Source: Candidatus Binataceae bacterium | GTDB lineage: Bacteria > Desulfobacterota > Binatia > Binatales > Binataceae | Reading direction: 5' to 3' | Length of the DNA: 64,000 bases | Assembly: GCA_035508495.1 (NCBI GenBank) | Contig: DATJMX010000041.1 | Location: 1 to 64,000, forward strand | Part shown: positions 1-9,317 of the stretch, in pieces | How positions within the stretch are numbered: the stretch's first letter is position 1 | Layout: each line of letters opens with the position of its first letter | The notes under the pieces: generated by a model | Databases searched by the model: none | Told to the model about the DNA's origin: nothing | The model's input: only the letters and a program-made list of their open reading frames with translations | Translations under genes and position numbers: made by a program

Positions 1-907
1 GTTCTGCGGCGTGGTCGGGATAAAGCCGACCTACAGCCGCGTCAGCCGCTTCGGCGTCATCGCCTACGCCTCGTCGCTCGACCAGGTCGGCCCCTTCGCG
101 AACACTGTCCGCGATGCAGCGATCATCCTGCGCACGCTGGCGGGCGTCGATCCGATGGACTCGACATGCTCAGCGCGCCCGGTGCCCGACTACGAGAAGG
201 CGCTCACCGGCGACGTGAAGGGACTGCGCATCGGCGTGCCGAAAGAATATTTCATCGACGGGATGGCGCCCGAGGTCGAGCAGGCCGTGCGCGCCGCGCT
301 CAAGCAATACGAATCGCTCGGCGCGACGCTGCACGAGATTTCGCTGCCGCATTCGAGCTACGCGATCGCGGCTTACTATCTGATCGCAACCGCCGAGGCG
401 AGCGCCAACCTCGCGCGCTACGACGGTATCCGCTACGGCCTGCGCGCCGAGGCGCCCGATCACATCACGCTTTACGAAGAGACACGCGCGCAGGGCTTCG
501 GCGCCGAGGTCAAACGCCGCATCATGCTCGGCACCTTCGCACTTTCGACCGGTTACTACGATGCCTACTATCTGAAGGCGCAGAAGGTCCGCACGCTGAT
601 CCGCCGCGACTTCGAGCGCGCCTTCGAGAACTGCGATGTGATCATGACTCCAGTCGCACCGACCACGGCATTCAAGCTGGGCGAAAAGATGGACGATCCG
701 CTGACTATGTATTTGTCCGACATCTTCACAATCTCAGTAAATCTCGCCGGGCTGCCCGGGATGTCGATACCGTGCGGCTATGACGGCAAAAATCTCCCGA
801 TCGGACTGCAACTGATCGGGCCGCCATTCAGCGAGGAAACGATTTTGCGCGCCGGCGATGCCTACGAGCGCTCCGGCGCCTTCACCAAACGCGAGCCCGC
901 GATCTGA
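1..907 (+). CDS. gatA: Glu-tRNA(Gln)/Asp-tRNA(Asn) amidotransferase subunit A, 5'-truncated by window edge
   Basis: This is the C-terminal part of GatA, the glutaminase subunit of GatCAB. GatCAB converts misacylated Glu-tRNA(Gln) or Asp-tRNA(Asn) to the amidated form in the cytoplasm. The frame is open from base 2 and begins [18 protein letters not shown], which follows the amidase-signature GGSIR motif, so the catalytic Ser/Lys residues lie outside the window. The motif [16 protein letters not shown] and the end [15 protein letters not shown] are typical of GatA. The stop at 905-907 is 3 bases before the gatB ATG, so the two are an operon and probably translationally coupled. The upstream neighbour (probably gatC) cannot be seen. 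Confidence 0.96.
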   Translation, partial: FCGVVGIKPTYSRVSRFGVIAYASSLDQVGPFANTVRDAAIILRTLAGVDPMDSTCSARPVPDYEKALTGDVKGLRIGVPKEYFIDGMAPEVEQAVRAALKQYESLGATLHEISLPHSSYAIAAYYLIATAEASANLARYDGIRYGLRAEAPDHITLYEETRAQGFGAEVKRRIMLGTFALSTGYYDAYYLKAQKVRTLIRRDFERAFENCDVIMTPVAPTTAFKLGEKMDDPLTMYLSDIFTISVNLAGLPGMSIPCGYDGKNLPIGLQLIGPPFSEETILRAGDAYERSGAFTKREPAI

Positions 908-910
908 GTA

Positions 911-2353
911 ATGACTATGGCGACGAATCGCGAAAAATATGAAGCGGTAATCGGACTCGAAGTCCATACTCATCTGCTGACCAGGTCGAAGATGTTCTGC
1001 GGATGCTCGACGGAGTTCGGCCGCGAGCCCAACGCGAACACCTGCCCGGTGTGCGTGGCGATGCCCGGCGTGCTTCCTGTTTTAAATGAAGAGGTGGTAA
1101 AAATCGCGATTCGCGCAGGCCTCGCGGCGCATTGCGAGATCGCGCCCTACTCCATCTTCGATCGCAAAAGTTATTTCTATCCCGATCTGCCCAAGGGCTA
1201 CCAGATTAGTCAGTACGAAACGCCAATCTGCAAAGGCGGCTACGTCGACCTGCCGACTGAGAATGGCGACTCGCGCCGGATTCGGCTGGTGCGTATCCAT
1301 CTCGAGGAGGACGCGGGAAAGAACATCCATGAAGAAGGCGCAAGCCTCGTCGATCTGAATCGCTCCGGCGTACCGCTCGTGGAAATCGTCAGCGAGCCTG
1401 ATATCCGCACCGGCGCGGAGGCTGCCGCGTATGTGCAGGAGCTGCGTGCGATCCTGCGCTATATCGACGCCTCCGACGGCCGCATGGAAGAAGGCAGCTT
1501 ACGATGCGACTGCAACGTCTCGGTGCGACCGCGCGGACAGAAGGAATACGGCGTCAAGACTGAGATCAAAAATCTCAATTCGTTCCGTTTCGTTGAAAAA
1601 GCGATTGAGTATGAGATCGATCGCCAAATTGACGTTATCGAATCCGGCGGCAAGGTAACGCAGGAAACGCATTTATGGGACCCCGTGCGCGAAGTGACGC
1701 GCCCGATGCGCTCGAAGGAGTATGCGAATGACTATCGCTACTTCCCCGAGCCCGATTTGCCGCCGCTGGTTGTGGCGCCAGATCTGGTCGAGGCGATTCG
1801 CACTGAGATGCCCGAGCTGCCGGCCGATCGCCGCGCGCGCTACGTCAAAGAAGGTCTGACCGCATACGAAGCCGGAGTGCTGACCAGCGAGCGCGAGGTC
1901 GCTGACTATTTCGAAGCGGCGCTGCCGGGACTCAAGAACCGCAAGACCGCGGCCAACTGGGTAATGACCGAAGTGCTGCGCCTTCGCGAGCCGGGCAAAT
2001 CGCTGGCCGAATCAGTTCCTGCCGCGAAAGAAGTAGGCGCCCTGCTCAAGATGGTCGAGGAGGCAAAGATCAGCCTCAACGCCGCCAAGACTGCCTTCGC
2101 CGCGATGGTGAAAAACGGCAACTCAGCGGAAGCGACGGTTAGCGAGTTCGGTTTGCTGCAAGTAAGCGACGAAGGCCCGATCATCGAAGCAATCGACAAG
2201 ATAATCGCATCGGAGCCCGCCAAGGTCGCCGAGTATCGCGCTGGCCGCGACAAGCTATTCGGCTTCTTCGTAGGCCAGGCCATGAAAGCCATGGGCGGCA
2301 AGGCCAATCCCAAGGTGATTAACGATCTGATGAAAAAGAAACTCGCGGGCTGA
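911..2353 (+). CDS. gatB: Asp/Glu-tRNA amidotransferase subunit B
   Basis: GatB (480 aa) is the tRNA-binding and kinase/transamidase subunit of GatCAB. It activates the glutamyl or aspartyl group with ATP and accepts ammonia channelled from GatA. The N-terminus VIGLEVHTHLLTRSKMFCG, the CPVCVAMPG motif and the YFYPDLPKGYQISQ segment are diagnostic. The C-terminal ~110 residues match the YqeY-like tail domain. The length is normal. The ATG follows the gatA stop by 3 nt. The presence of gatAB implies that the organism uses indirect Gln-tRNA and/or Asn-tRNA synthesis. Confidence 0.97.
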   Translation: MTMATNREKYEAVIGLEVHTHLLTRSKMFCGCSTEFGREPNANTCPVCVAMPGVLPVLNEEVVKIAIRAGLAAHCEIAPYSIFDRKSYFYPDLPKGYQISQYETPICKGGYVDLPTENGDSRRIRLVRIHLEEDAGKNIHEEGASLVDLNRSGVPLVEIVSEPDIRTGAEAAAYVQELRAILRYIDASDGRMEEGSLRCDCNVSVRPRGQKEYGVKTEIKNLNSFRFVEKAIEYEIDRQIDVIESGGKVTQETHLWDPVREVTRPMRSKEYANDYRYFPEPDLPPLVVAPDLVEAIRTEMPELPADRRARYVKEGLTAYEAGVLTSEREVADYFEAALPGLKNRKTAANWVMTEVLRLREPGKSLAESVPAAKEVGALLKMVEEAKISLNAAKTAFAAMVKNGNSAEATVSEFGLLQVSDEGPIIEAIDKIIASEPAKVAEYRAGRDKLFGFFVGQAMKAMGGKANPKVINDLMKKKLAG

Positions 2354-2404
2354 GCCGTTCGCTCATAACCAACAGTCACACGCACAACCCGCTCCTGGTC
2401 TGAT

Positions 2405-2573
2405 CCCCTCTCCTTATCCTAGGAGAGGGCTAGAGAGAGGTGAAACACTGGAATCCTCACGCGCGCGGGCCTTCCAGTAAAATACAGACTACCCTCACCC
2501 GGCATCGAAGGCGCGCAGCGCGCCGTCTTAATGGCGGGCAGGGACGCCCGTCGGGACGCCCGCCCCACTATAT
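2405..2573. repeat. Composite intergenic repeat between convergent gatB and pgi
   Basis: The 249-bp gap between two convergent genes holds repeat modules seen elsewhere in the window. Module one is an 8-bp inverted repeat CCCTCTCC / GGAGAGGG (2406-2413 and 2422-2429). Module two is a GC-rich block at 2505-2540 that matches 21010-21045 at about 32 of 36 positions. Module three is GGCGGGCAGGGACGCCC at 2533-2549, whose exact reverse complement is at 19442-19458. The 64-codon reading frame across it (2440-2634) has no protein character. The location at gene 3' ends suggests a bidirectional terminator or REP-like element. Confidence 0.7.
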
Positions 2574-2602
2574 TTTCTCAGTCAGTCAGAAATTAGACAG
2601 CT

Positions 2603-4234
2603 TTATGCCGATTTGCTCGCCCGATATCTTCTAATCAACGTGTTCGTCGAGCTGTCGTGCTTTAGATCTGGATCGCCCTTGCTCTCCAGCTCGGGGATGA
2701 TTCTTTGGGCCAGCACTTTGCCGAGCTCCACGCCCCACTGATCGAACGAATCGATGTTCCAGATCGCGCCTTGCGTGAACACGCTGTGTTCGTATAACGC
2801 GACCAGCTTGCCGAGCATCTCGGGTGTTAGCTGATCGGCGAGAATCGTCGTCGAGGGGCGATTGCCTTCGAACACGCGATGCGGCACGAGCTTATCTGCC
2901 GTGCCTTCGGCCTTTACTTGTTCCGGAGTCTTGCCGAAGGCGAGCGCTTCGGCTTGCGCGAATACGTTCGATAACAACAAGTCATGATGGCGTCCGACGT
3001 GGTTCAGCGGTTTGCAGAAGCCGATAAAATCGCACGGGATGATTTTGGTGCCCTGGTGGATGAGCTGGTAGAACGAATGCTGTCCGTTGGTCCCCGGCTC
3101 GCCCCAGAAAATCGGCCCAGTCTGATAGTCAACAGCGGTGCCGTCGAGGGTGACGTGCTTGCCGTTCGATTCCATCGTTAGCTGTTGCAGATAGGCCGGA
3201 AACCGCTTCAGGTATTGCTCGTACGGCAGCACCGCGACCGTCTGCGCGTCGAAGAAATCGTTGTACCACAGCGCGAGCAGGCCCATCAGCACCGGCAGGT
3301 TGCGATCGAACGGCGCGGTGCGGAAATGCTCGTCGATGGCGTGAAACCCCGCGAGCATCGCGCTGAAATTCTCCGGCCCGACCGCGATCATCGTCGAAAG
3401 CCCGATCGCCGAGTCCATCGAATAGCGCCCGCCGACCCAGTCCCAGAAGCCGAACATGTTCGCGGTGTCGATGCCGAACTTGGTCACCTCGGCCGCATTG
3501 GTCGAGACCGCGACAAAATGCTTCGCGATCGCTTTTTCATCCTTGAGCGTGCCAAGCGCCCAGCCGCGCGCGGTGTGCGCGTTGGTCATCGTCTCGAGCG
3601 TGGTGAAGGTTTTCGACGATACGATAAAGAGCGTCTCGGTCGGGTCGAGATCGCGCGTCGCCTCGGCGAAGTCGGTTCCGTCGACGTTGGAGACGAAGCG
3701 CACCGTGAGATTGCGATCGCTGTAGAAGCGCAGCGCCTCGTACGCCATTACCGGACCGAGGTCCGAGCCGCCGATTCCAATGTTGATGATGTTGCGGATG
3801 CGCTTGCCGGTATGCCCCGTCCACGAACCGTCGCGGATACGCCGCGAGAACACCGCCATCCGATCGAGCACTTCGTGCACGTCAGGCACGACGTCTTTGC
3901 CATCGACAAGGATCTTCTCGCCGCGCGGCGCGCGCAGTGCAACGTGCAGCACGGCGCGATTCTCAGTGATGTTGATCTTGTCGCCGCGGAACATCGCGTC
4001 GATCTTCGCGCGCAGGCCGCATTCTTCGGCGAGCGCGATGAGCAGCTTGATGGTCTCGCCGGTGGCGCGATGCTTCGAGTAGTCCATATAGAGCCCGACC
4101 GCTTCCAGAGCCATCGTCTCGCCACGCTTGGGATCGTCGGCGAAGAGCTGGCGCAGATGCGTGTCGCGAATCTTGCCGTGATGCGCCTGAAGCGCTTTCC
4201 ATGCGGAACGTTGCGTAAGCGGCGTCGAGGCCAT
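2603..4234 (-). CDS. pgi: Glucose-6-phosphate isomerase
   Basis: Pgi (543 aa) interconverts glucose 6-phosphate and fructose 6-phosphate in glycolysis/gluconeogenesis. Both PGI signatures are present: one around [11 protein letters not shown] and one at [15 protein letters not shown] with the catalytic His. The C-terminal motif [16 protein letters not shown] carries the catalytic Lys. The length matches the usual ~545-550 aa family. The ATG at 4234 has AAGGAG seven bases upstream. A large plus-strand frame opposite it (3185-4240) is a codon-bias shadow. With gluconokinase (7099) and glgC (36915) it marks central sugar-phosphate metabolism. Confidence 0.97.
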   Translation of the reverse strand: MASTPLTQRSAWKALQAHHGKIRDTHLRQLFADDPKRGETMALEAVGLYMDYSKHRATGETIKLLIALAEECGLRAKIDAMFRGDKINITENRAVLHVALRAPRGEKILVDGKDVVPDVHEVLDRMAVFSRRIRDGSWTGHTGKRIRNIINIGIGGSDLGPVMAYEALRFYSDRNLTVRFVSNVDGTDFAEATRDLDPTETLFIVSSKTFTTLETMTNAHTARGWALGTLKDEKAIAKHFVAVSTNAAEVTKFGIDTANMFGFWDWVGGRYSMDSAIGLSTMIAVGPENFSAMLAGFHAIDEHFRTAPFDRNLPVLMGLLALWYNDFFDAQTVAVLPYEQYLKRFPAYLQQLTMESNGKHVTLDGTAVDYQTGPIFWGEPGTNGQHSFYQLIHQGTKIIPCDFIGFCKPLNHVGRHHDLLLSNVFAQAEALAFGKTPEQVKAEGTADKLVPHRVFEGNRPSTTILADQLTPEMLGKLVALYEHSVFTQGAIWNIDSFDQWGVELGKVLAQRIIPELESKGDPDLKHDSSTNTLIRRYRASKSA

Positions 4235-4317
4235 CGTTAGCTCCTTTGCGTCAGGCGGACTTCCGACCCTTCTGATCTACTCCGATGCCATCCGCGTCGC
4301 ACGTTTTAATTGCATCG

Positions 4318-5553
4318 CTACGGCTTCCCTTCGCTTTCCTTCCACCGCGCCAGCATCTGGTTGGACGCGGGGCTGTTTTCGTCGCGTGCCTTATGCGCGC
4401 ATTCGATGCCGGCAATCGGCAAATCGTTTCGCTCGAGCAGACCGATCTGTTTGAGGGCCGTGCCCATGTCCCAATAGATGTGCTCGTGCGCGATTTTATC
4501 GCCGCGGAACTGGATGATCACGACGGTTGGAACTTCGATGTACTTGCCGGTCGGCGCGATGCCCGGCAGGAGCCAATCGATCTCGCGATCGTGGGTGCAG
4601 CAGAACAGCAGCTCATCGACGACCGAGTCGGGACCGACGGTGCGCGAGATCGATACGATCCGCGTGTCAGCCGGGAGCGTCGCGATGAAATGATATTTGT
4701 AAAATCGATGCAGCTGGCGGCGTCCGATGCCGCCGGTGAGCGTCGGGATATGATTCACGTACGGCTCCGCGACCATCGTCGCGATCGTCGCATCGGCATC
4801 GCGCGTGGCGAATTCGTAGTCGCCGTGAGTTTCCCAGATTGCGTTGAGATCGTAGCGCGGTCCCATCACGCGCCGTAGCAGTCCGATCGTGCGCGAGCGC
4901 GCGAGCTGCGCCGCGACGCGATCGTAATTGGGACGCATCGAATTGTTGAAGGCGTGATCGGCGCCGCGATAGACAAAAAACTCCGCGTCGTCATGAGCTG
5001 CAAAGGCGGCCCGAATCTTCTCGCGAAGCGGCGCGGGCGCGAAGCGGTCGTTTTCCGGAAAGTGAAACAAGATTGGACAGTTGATTGCGGCGGCTTCATC
5101 GAGATGCGCGTCGAGGCTCACACCGTAGTACGAAATCGCCGCATCGACATCGAGCCGCGCCGCCGACAAATACGCCATCAGCCCGCCGAGGCAGTATCCG
5201 AGCGCCGCGGCCTTGCCGCGCAACTCGGGACGCGCGCGCAAAGCGGCCAGCGCCGCGCCTATATCGCGAACGCCCTGGTCGATGTCGAACTGGGAGCGCA
5301 GCTCGCGAGCGCGCGCAACGCTCGGGTCGTCGTAGCCGAGCTGCACGCCCGGTTGCAGGCGCCAGAACAAATCCGGCGCGATCACGACGTAGCCTTCCTC
5401 GGCGTATGAGTCCGCGACGTTCCGCATATGCCCGTTCACGCCGAAGATTTCCTGCAGCAGCAGGATGCCGGGACCGCTGCCCGCAGGCGGAAGACTGAGA
5501 TACGCATCGAATGATCCGTGGTTCGTTTCAACCTTGATGGTTATGCCGTTCAT
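4318..5553 (-). CDS. Dienelactone hydrolase fused to an NTF2/SnoaL-like domain
   Basis: This 411-aa protein has two domains. Residues ~1-230 are a dienelactone hydrolase (alpha/beta hydrolase) with LLLQEIFGVNGHMRNVAD, the nucleophile elbow GYCLGG with its catalytic Cys, and GADHAF with the catalytic His. Residues ~255-411 look like an NTF2/SnoaL fold (WETHGDYEFATRDADATIATM; later VIIQFRGDKIAHEHIYWD). Enzymes of the first type open dienelactone or other lactone rings; the substrate here is unknown. I chose ATG 5553 (GGGGAG 8 nt upstream) over the longer frame at 5607. It is 83 bp upstream of pgi on the same strand. Confidence 0.85.
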   Translation of the reverse strand: MNGITIKVETNHGSFDAYLSLPPAGSGPGILLLQEIFGVNGHMRNVADSYAEEGYVVIAPDLFWRLQPGVQLGYDDPSVARARELRSQFDIDQGVRDIGAALAALRARPELRGKAAALGYCLGGLMAYLSAARLDVDAAISYYGVSLDAHLDEAAAINCPILFHFPENDRFAPAPLREKIRAAFAAHDDAEFFVYRGADHAFNNSMRPNYDRVAAQLARSRTIGLLRRVMGPRYDLNAIWETHGDYEFATRDADATIATMVAEPYVNHIPTLTGGIGRRQLHRFYKYHFIATLPADTRIVSISRTVGPDSVVDELLFCCTHDREIDWLLPGIAPTGKYIEVPTVVIIQFRGDKIAHEHIYWDMGTALKQIGLLERNDLPIAGIECAHKARDENSPASNQMLARWKESEGKP

Positions 5554-5770
5554 CGATTTCTCCCCGCGCTGTTCGTTGCGATTTGCTCTAGCACGCAAAG
5601 CGGCCACGCCCTATTCCGGCGCCTCGCTCGAGAGACTTCCCCCTGGACGAGCAGTGCCTCCCGTAATTGAATGATAAACCAGGTTCCGCCGAAGGCAGCT
5701 TGCGGAGCCATCCTTAATTTGAGAAAGCTTATCGGCGTCTTCACGTCGTCCGAGGCGCAGTAGTAGCTCA

Positions 5771-7102
5771 ATGCGCGCAGCACAATCAGATCTGGACAAC
5801 GCTCCGCTTCCTGCAGGCTTCACGCCTCCGACGCGCCGCTACCTCTACGCGCTGTTCGCGATGCTGATGTCGGCCACGATCTTCGAGGGCTACGACATCA
5901 CGATTTTCCACCTCTGCACGCCTGACATCGCCAAGACGTTCCATCTCAGCGATCCCGTGATCGGCCTGATGGCGACGGTCGTGCGCATCGGCGGGATGGT
6001 CTCGTTCTTCGTCGTGATCCTCGCCGATCGCCATGGCCGCAAGCCTATCATCTCGGCGACCGTCCTCTGCTACAGCCTGTTTACGCTCCTAACCGCGCTG
6101 TCAACCGGCGTACTTGGGTTCACCATCTTCCAAAGCTCAGCCCAGGTTTTCCTCGCCGCCGAGTTCGGCGTCGCCGTGACGATGATCAGCGAGGAGTTTC
6201 CCGACGAGCTGCGCGGCCGTGCGCTCGGCGGACTGCATATGGTCGCGTTCTTCGGCGTGACCGCCGCGGGGCTGATTTATGGCGTGATGTCGGAGTCGCG
6301 CTGGGGCTGGCGCGGGATGTACCTGCTCGGTCTTGCGCCGCTTGCTCTGATCGCCTTCCTGCGCCGCGGGATGCGCGAAACGGCCCGCTTCCGCGCGGTG
6401 CAGGAAGAGCGTACGGCGGCAGGCTATGAGATGCCGGAGTTTTGGGCCTCGATCCGGATGTGCATCAAGCCGTTCCTCGGCCAGTATCGCGGCCGCCTGT
6501 TGCTCATTTCGACGATGTGGAACTCGATCGGTCTTATCGGAGGTCCGACTGTCACTTACTTCAGCCTCTACGCGCGCCGCGATCAGCATTGGACCGCGCC
6601 CGAGGTCAGCACCGCGTTCATCCTTGCCTACGTCGCCGGGTCGATTGGTTCGATGTTGTCAGGGTTCCTGATGGACCGCGTCGGGCGGCGCTTCACGACC
6701 GCGGCTTTCTACATCGGCGCGGGCGCCTCGATGTACGTGCTGTTCCAGAGCACGGACTATTGGACGATGCTCATCGCAGAGATGGCGACGATGTTCGCGT
6801 ACCAGGCGGCGCGCACCGCGACATCGGCACTATCGACGGAGCTGTTCCCGACGGAGATTCGCGCGACCGGCTATTCGCTGTGCGTGCAGGTCGTGGGACA
6901 AATCGGCTGGGCGCTCTCGCCCGTCGTGATCGGACTGCTCTCAAAACCGATGGGCGGGCTCGGCAACGCGGCGTCCGTGCTCGCATTCGGACCGCTGGTT
7001 GGCGTGGTCCTCGTCTTTGTCGCGGTGCCTGAGACGCGGGGCCGGACGCTCGAAGAGCTGTCGCCGTCAACGCAGATCATCGCGCGCCGCCAGCCCGACT
7101 AG
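5771..7102 (+). CDS. MFS transporter (sugar/aromatic-acid porter type)
   Basis: This 443-aa inner-membrane permease has about twelve hydrophobic segments. It has the MFS loop motif ADRHGRKP between TM2 and TM3 and its echo GFLMDRVGRRF in the second half. The TM1 pattern EGYDITIFHLCTPDIAKTF resembles aromatic-acid/sugar symporters. The substrate cannot be read from sequence. The Shine-Dalgarno signal is weak. Its stop TAG (7100-7102) overlaps the stop of the convergent gluconokinase gene in a CTAG palindrome. Confidence 0.85.
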   Translation: MRAAQSDLDNAPLPAGFTPPTRRYLYALFAMLMSATIFEGYDITIFHLCTPDIAKTFHLSDPVIGLMATVVRIGGMVSFFVVILADRHGRKPIISATVLCYSLFTLLTALSTGVLGFTIFQSSAQVFLAAEFGVAVTMISEEFPDELRGRALGGLHMVAFFGVTAAGLIYGVMSESRWGWRGMYLLGLAPLALIAFLRRGMRETARFRAVQEERTAAGYEMPEFWASIRMCIKPFLGQYRGRLLLISTMWNSIGLIGGPTVTYFSLYARRDQHWTAPEVSTAFILAYVAGSIGSMLSGFLMDRVGRRFTTAAFYIGAGASMYVLFQSTDYWTMLIAEMATMFAYQAARTATSALSTELFPTEIRATGYSLCVQVVGQIGWALSPVVIGLLSKPMGGLGNAASVLAFGPLVGVVLVFVAVPETRGRTLEELSPSTQIIARRQPD

Positions 7103-7599
7103 ATTCCCAGCTTCGCTCTGATATCAGCGACCGCCTGCTCCGGCGTGTGCGAGACGTCGATCGTGATCGCGTCGTCAGGCTCTTCGAGCGTCGCAAACTG
7201 ACTGCCGAGCAGTGCGGAATCGAAGAAGTGCCTGCTACGCGCCGCGAGCCGCTGTGCGATCAGCTCGCGCGATGCTTTCAGGTAAGCGACTTTCACCCGC
7301 ACCGCGTCGACGACGATCTCGTGGCGATAGGCGCGCTTCAACGCCGAGCATGCGACGATCAGATTCGTGTCGTCGCGCAGGAATCGCTCGATGAGCGCGC
7401 GGATCGCCGCGAGCCATGGCGCTCGATCGGCGTCCGTCAGCGCGATCCCCTGATGCATCTTGCGCTTGTTCTCCGCGAGATGAAGATCGTCGCCGTCGCG
7501 AAATTCCCATCCGAGTTCCCTCGCCAGCATCGTGCCGAGCGTAGTCTTGCCCGAACCGGACACGCCCATCAGCACGACGACGATTGAAGGCCCTGCCAT
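7099..7599 (-). CDS. gntK: Gluconokinase
   Basis: This 166-aa P-loop kinase phosphorylates gluconate to 6-phosphogluconate, feeding the pentose phosphate or Entner-Doudoroff routes. It shows the Walker A motif GVSGSGKTT near the N-terminus, FRDGDDLHLAENKRKMHQGI for substrate binding, and the CSALKRAYR motif typical of GntK. The longest frame begins at 7728, but family length and the N-terminal MAGPSIVVVLMGVSGSG place the start at 7599. The gene is divergent from the hydrolase at 7633 with a 33-bp gap, and its stop overlaps that of the MFS gene. Confidence 0.93.
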   Translation of the reverse strand: MAGPSIVVVLMGVSGSGKTTLGTMLARELGWEFRDGDDLHLAENKRKMHQGIALTDADRAPWLAAIRALIERFLRDDTNLIVACSALKRAYRHEIVVDAVRVKVAYLKASRELIAQRLAARSRHFFDSALLGSQFATLEEPDDAITIDVSHTPEQAVADIRAKLGI

Positions 7600-7632
7600 G
7601 ATGCGCAAGATTGTCGCACGACGGAGGAAATC

Positions 7633-8487
7633 ATGGCGACCGAATTCAGTCATCATTATGCCGAGCTGAAAGGCGTGCGGCTTCATTACGTGACGATGGG
7701 ACAAGGCGCGCCGGTCGTGCTGATCCACGGATGGCCGCAGAGCTGGTACGAATGGCGGCGCGTGATGCCGCTGCTTGCGGACGCTTACACGCTCGTCGCG
7801 CCCGACATGCGCGGGCTTGGCGATTCGTCGCGGCCTTCGAGCGGCTACGAGAAGAAGATTGTCGCCAACGACCTCTGGTTGTTAATGCACGAGCATCTCG
7901 GGCATCAGCGCTTCGCCGTCGTCGGCCACGATTGGGGCGCGCCGGTCGCGTTCCGGCTCGCGGCGGATCACGCCGATGCCGTGACGCATCTCTGCCTGCT
8001 CGACGTGCCGGTGCCAGGCGATCAGCCGTCGGGCGGAGCGCTCGGCGGCACGCCGCGATGGCATCATCAGTTTAACCGCGTGCCCGACCTTCCCGAGGCG
8101 CTGACCTACGGCCGCGAGCGAATCTTCCTCGAGTTCTTTTTCATGAACGGCACCAACCAGGCAGGCACGTTCAGCGACGCGGATATCCGCGAATACGTGC
8201 GCACCTACTCGCAACCGGGCGCGATGCGCGCCGGGTTCAACTACTACCGCGCGATGCATCAGGACGTCGCCGACAATCGCGCGACGTTCGCAACCGGATT
8301 CAAACTGCCGATGCCGACGCTCGGTCTCGGCGGCGGCGGCTCGCGCGGCCGCGGCGAACTGGTCATCGAATCGCTAAGACGCGTAGCCCTGAAATCCGAA
8401 GGCGGCTCGATCCCAGACTGCGGCCACTTCATCCCCGAAGAAAAACCCCAGGAGCTGGCCGACCGGCTCCGCGCGTTTTTGAAGTGA
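7633..8487 (+). CDS. Alpha/beta hydrolase, epoxide-hydrolase-like
   Basis: This 284-aa alpha/beta hydrolase most resembles soluble epoxide hydrolases. It has HGWPQSWYEWR (oxyanion HGxP motif), the nucleophile elbow VVGHDWGAPVAF with Asp rather than Ser, and a C-terminal DCGHFIPEEKP with the catalytic His. The Asp nucleophile fits epoxide or haloalkane substrates. The cap region (~140-220) contains EYVRTYSQPGAMRAGFNYYR, a pattern common in epoxide hydrolases. The gene is monocistronic. A GGAGG-like sequence precedes the ATG. Confidence 0.85.
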   Translation: MATEFSHHYAELKGVRLHYVTMGQGAPVVLIHGWPQSWYEWRRVMPLLADAYTLVAPDMRGLGDSSRPSSGYEKKIVANDLWLLMHEHLGHQRFAVVGHDWGAPVAFRLAADHADAVTHLCLLDVPVPGDQPSGGALGGTPRWHHQFNRVPDLPEALTYGRERIFLEFFFMNGTNQAGTFSDADIREYVRTYSQPGAMRAGFNYYRAMHQDVADNRATFATGFKLPMPTLGLGGGGSRGRGELVIESLRRVALKSEGGSIPDCGHFIPEEKPQELADRLRAFLK

Positions 8488-8635
8488 TGAACAGCTATGT
8501 AGTGATCAATTTTTCGTAAAACCGCCGAAGAGCCGAACTAGAAGTCGATGAGTCGCCGCTTGTTGTGGCGCATTTAGCGCGCTCGGGCGCGCACTCAATC
8601 AAATGCTCAATGGACGGCTCACCGACTGTCCGACC

Positions 8636-9271
8636 TCACTGGCTGCAACGCACGGCACGGACGGCGAAGTTCGAGGTCTTAAATCCTTGAGCGAGACCAG
8701 GAAAGTTGAGCCCGCGGCTGAGCTCGAAGTGCACGTCCCACACGAAAGAGTTCTCGTCTTCAACGGTAGTTCCCGACCAATAAGCACGGCGCTGCGTGGG
8801 TCCGAACGTGGGATCGATGCACGTGCCTCCAGGACCACATCCGGGCGCAGTCTTATCGATAATCCCCTGGAGCTCCACGCTTGTCGGTAAGCGCCAATCG
8901 CAGTAGTTCGCAAAGCAACCAGTGATGCTGCTGCCATCACTGGATTGGTTGAAGTCGAGGGTTCCCAAAAAATTCGCGAATACCGTCCCGTCCGGGTCTG
9001 TGCTCAGGAGGCCTGACCACGAGTAATTGTTGTTGACATCGTGAATGTTCGGGGTTTTAGGCTTGACGCCCACTACTCCGGTCTTCTGCTCCCACATCAG
9101 ACCGGTCTGATTGTCGGTGACCGTACCGTTTCCGTTGTCCTGGAAGCGCGGCCCTACGAGCGGCCCTGCGGGCGGGGGGCACATCGGAGGCGGTTCTATC
9201 TGGGCGTATCCCGCTGCGGCCCACAGCAATGCAGCGCACACTGCGATGAGCGTCAGACTGGTTTTTCTCAT
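8636..9271 (-). CDS. Secreted DUF1566 (Lcl C-terminal fold) protein, copy 1
   Basis: This 211-aa protein has a Sec signal peptide (MRKTSLTLIAVCAALLWAAA...YAQ) and one DUF1566 domain, a C-type-lectin-like fold found in surface and adhesin-type proteins. Visible hallmarks are RFQDNGNGTVTDNQTGLMWE, CDWRLPTSVELQGIID, a YWSGTTVE strand, and the terminal AVRAVRC. It lies 46 bp downstream of a paralogue (9318-9941) on the same strand, clearly a tandem duplication. ATG 9271 is preceded by GGGAGAAGAG. No specific function can be assigned. Confidence 0.85.
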   Translation of the reverse strand: MRKTSLTLIAVCAALLWAAAGYAQIEPPPMCPPPAGPLVGPRFQDNGNGTVTDNQTGLMWEQKTGVVGVKPKTPNIHDVNNNYSWSGLLSTDPDGTVFANFLGTLDFNQSSDGSSITGCFANYCDWRLPTSVELQGIIDKTAPGCGPGGTCIDPTFGPTQRRAYWSGTTVEDENSFVWDVHFELSRGLNFPGLAQGFKTSNFAVRAVRCSQ

Positions 9272-9317
9272 GACTCTTCTCCCGCGCAAATGCTCTGCGG
9301 ACAACTCACCGAATTTC

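Noticed and set aside
2440..2634. 64-codon frame between gatB and pgi
   Set aside because: Lies in the intergenic repeat and is Arg/His/Pro-rich.
3185..4240. 351-codon plus-strand frame opposite pgi
   Set aside because: High GC third-position bias gives long shadows; pgi on the other strand is unmistakable and this translation is Arg/Val/Glu-rich with no family motif.
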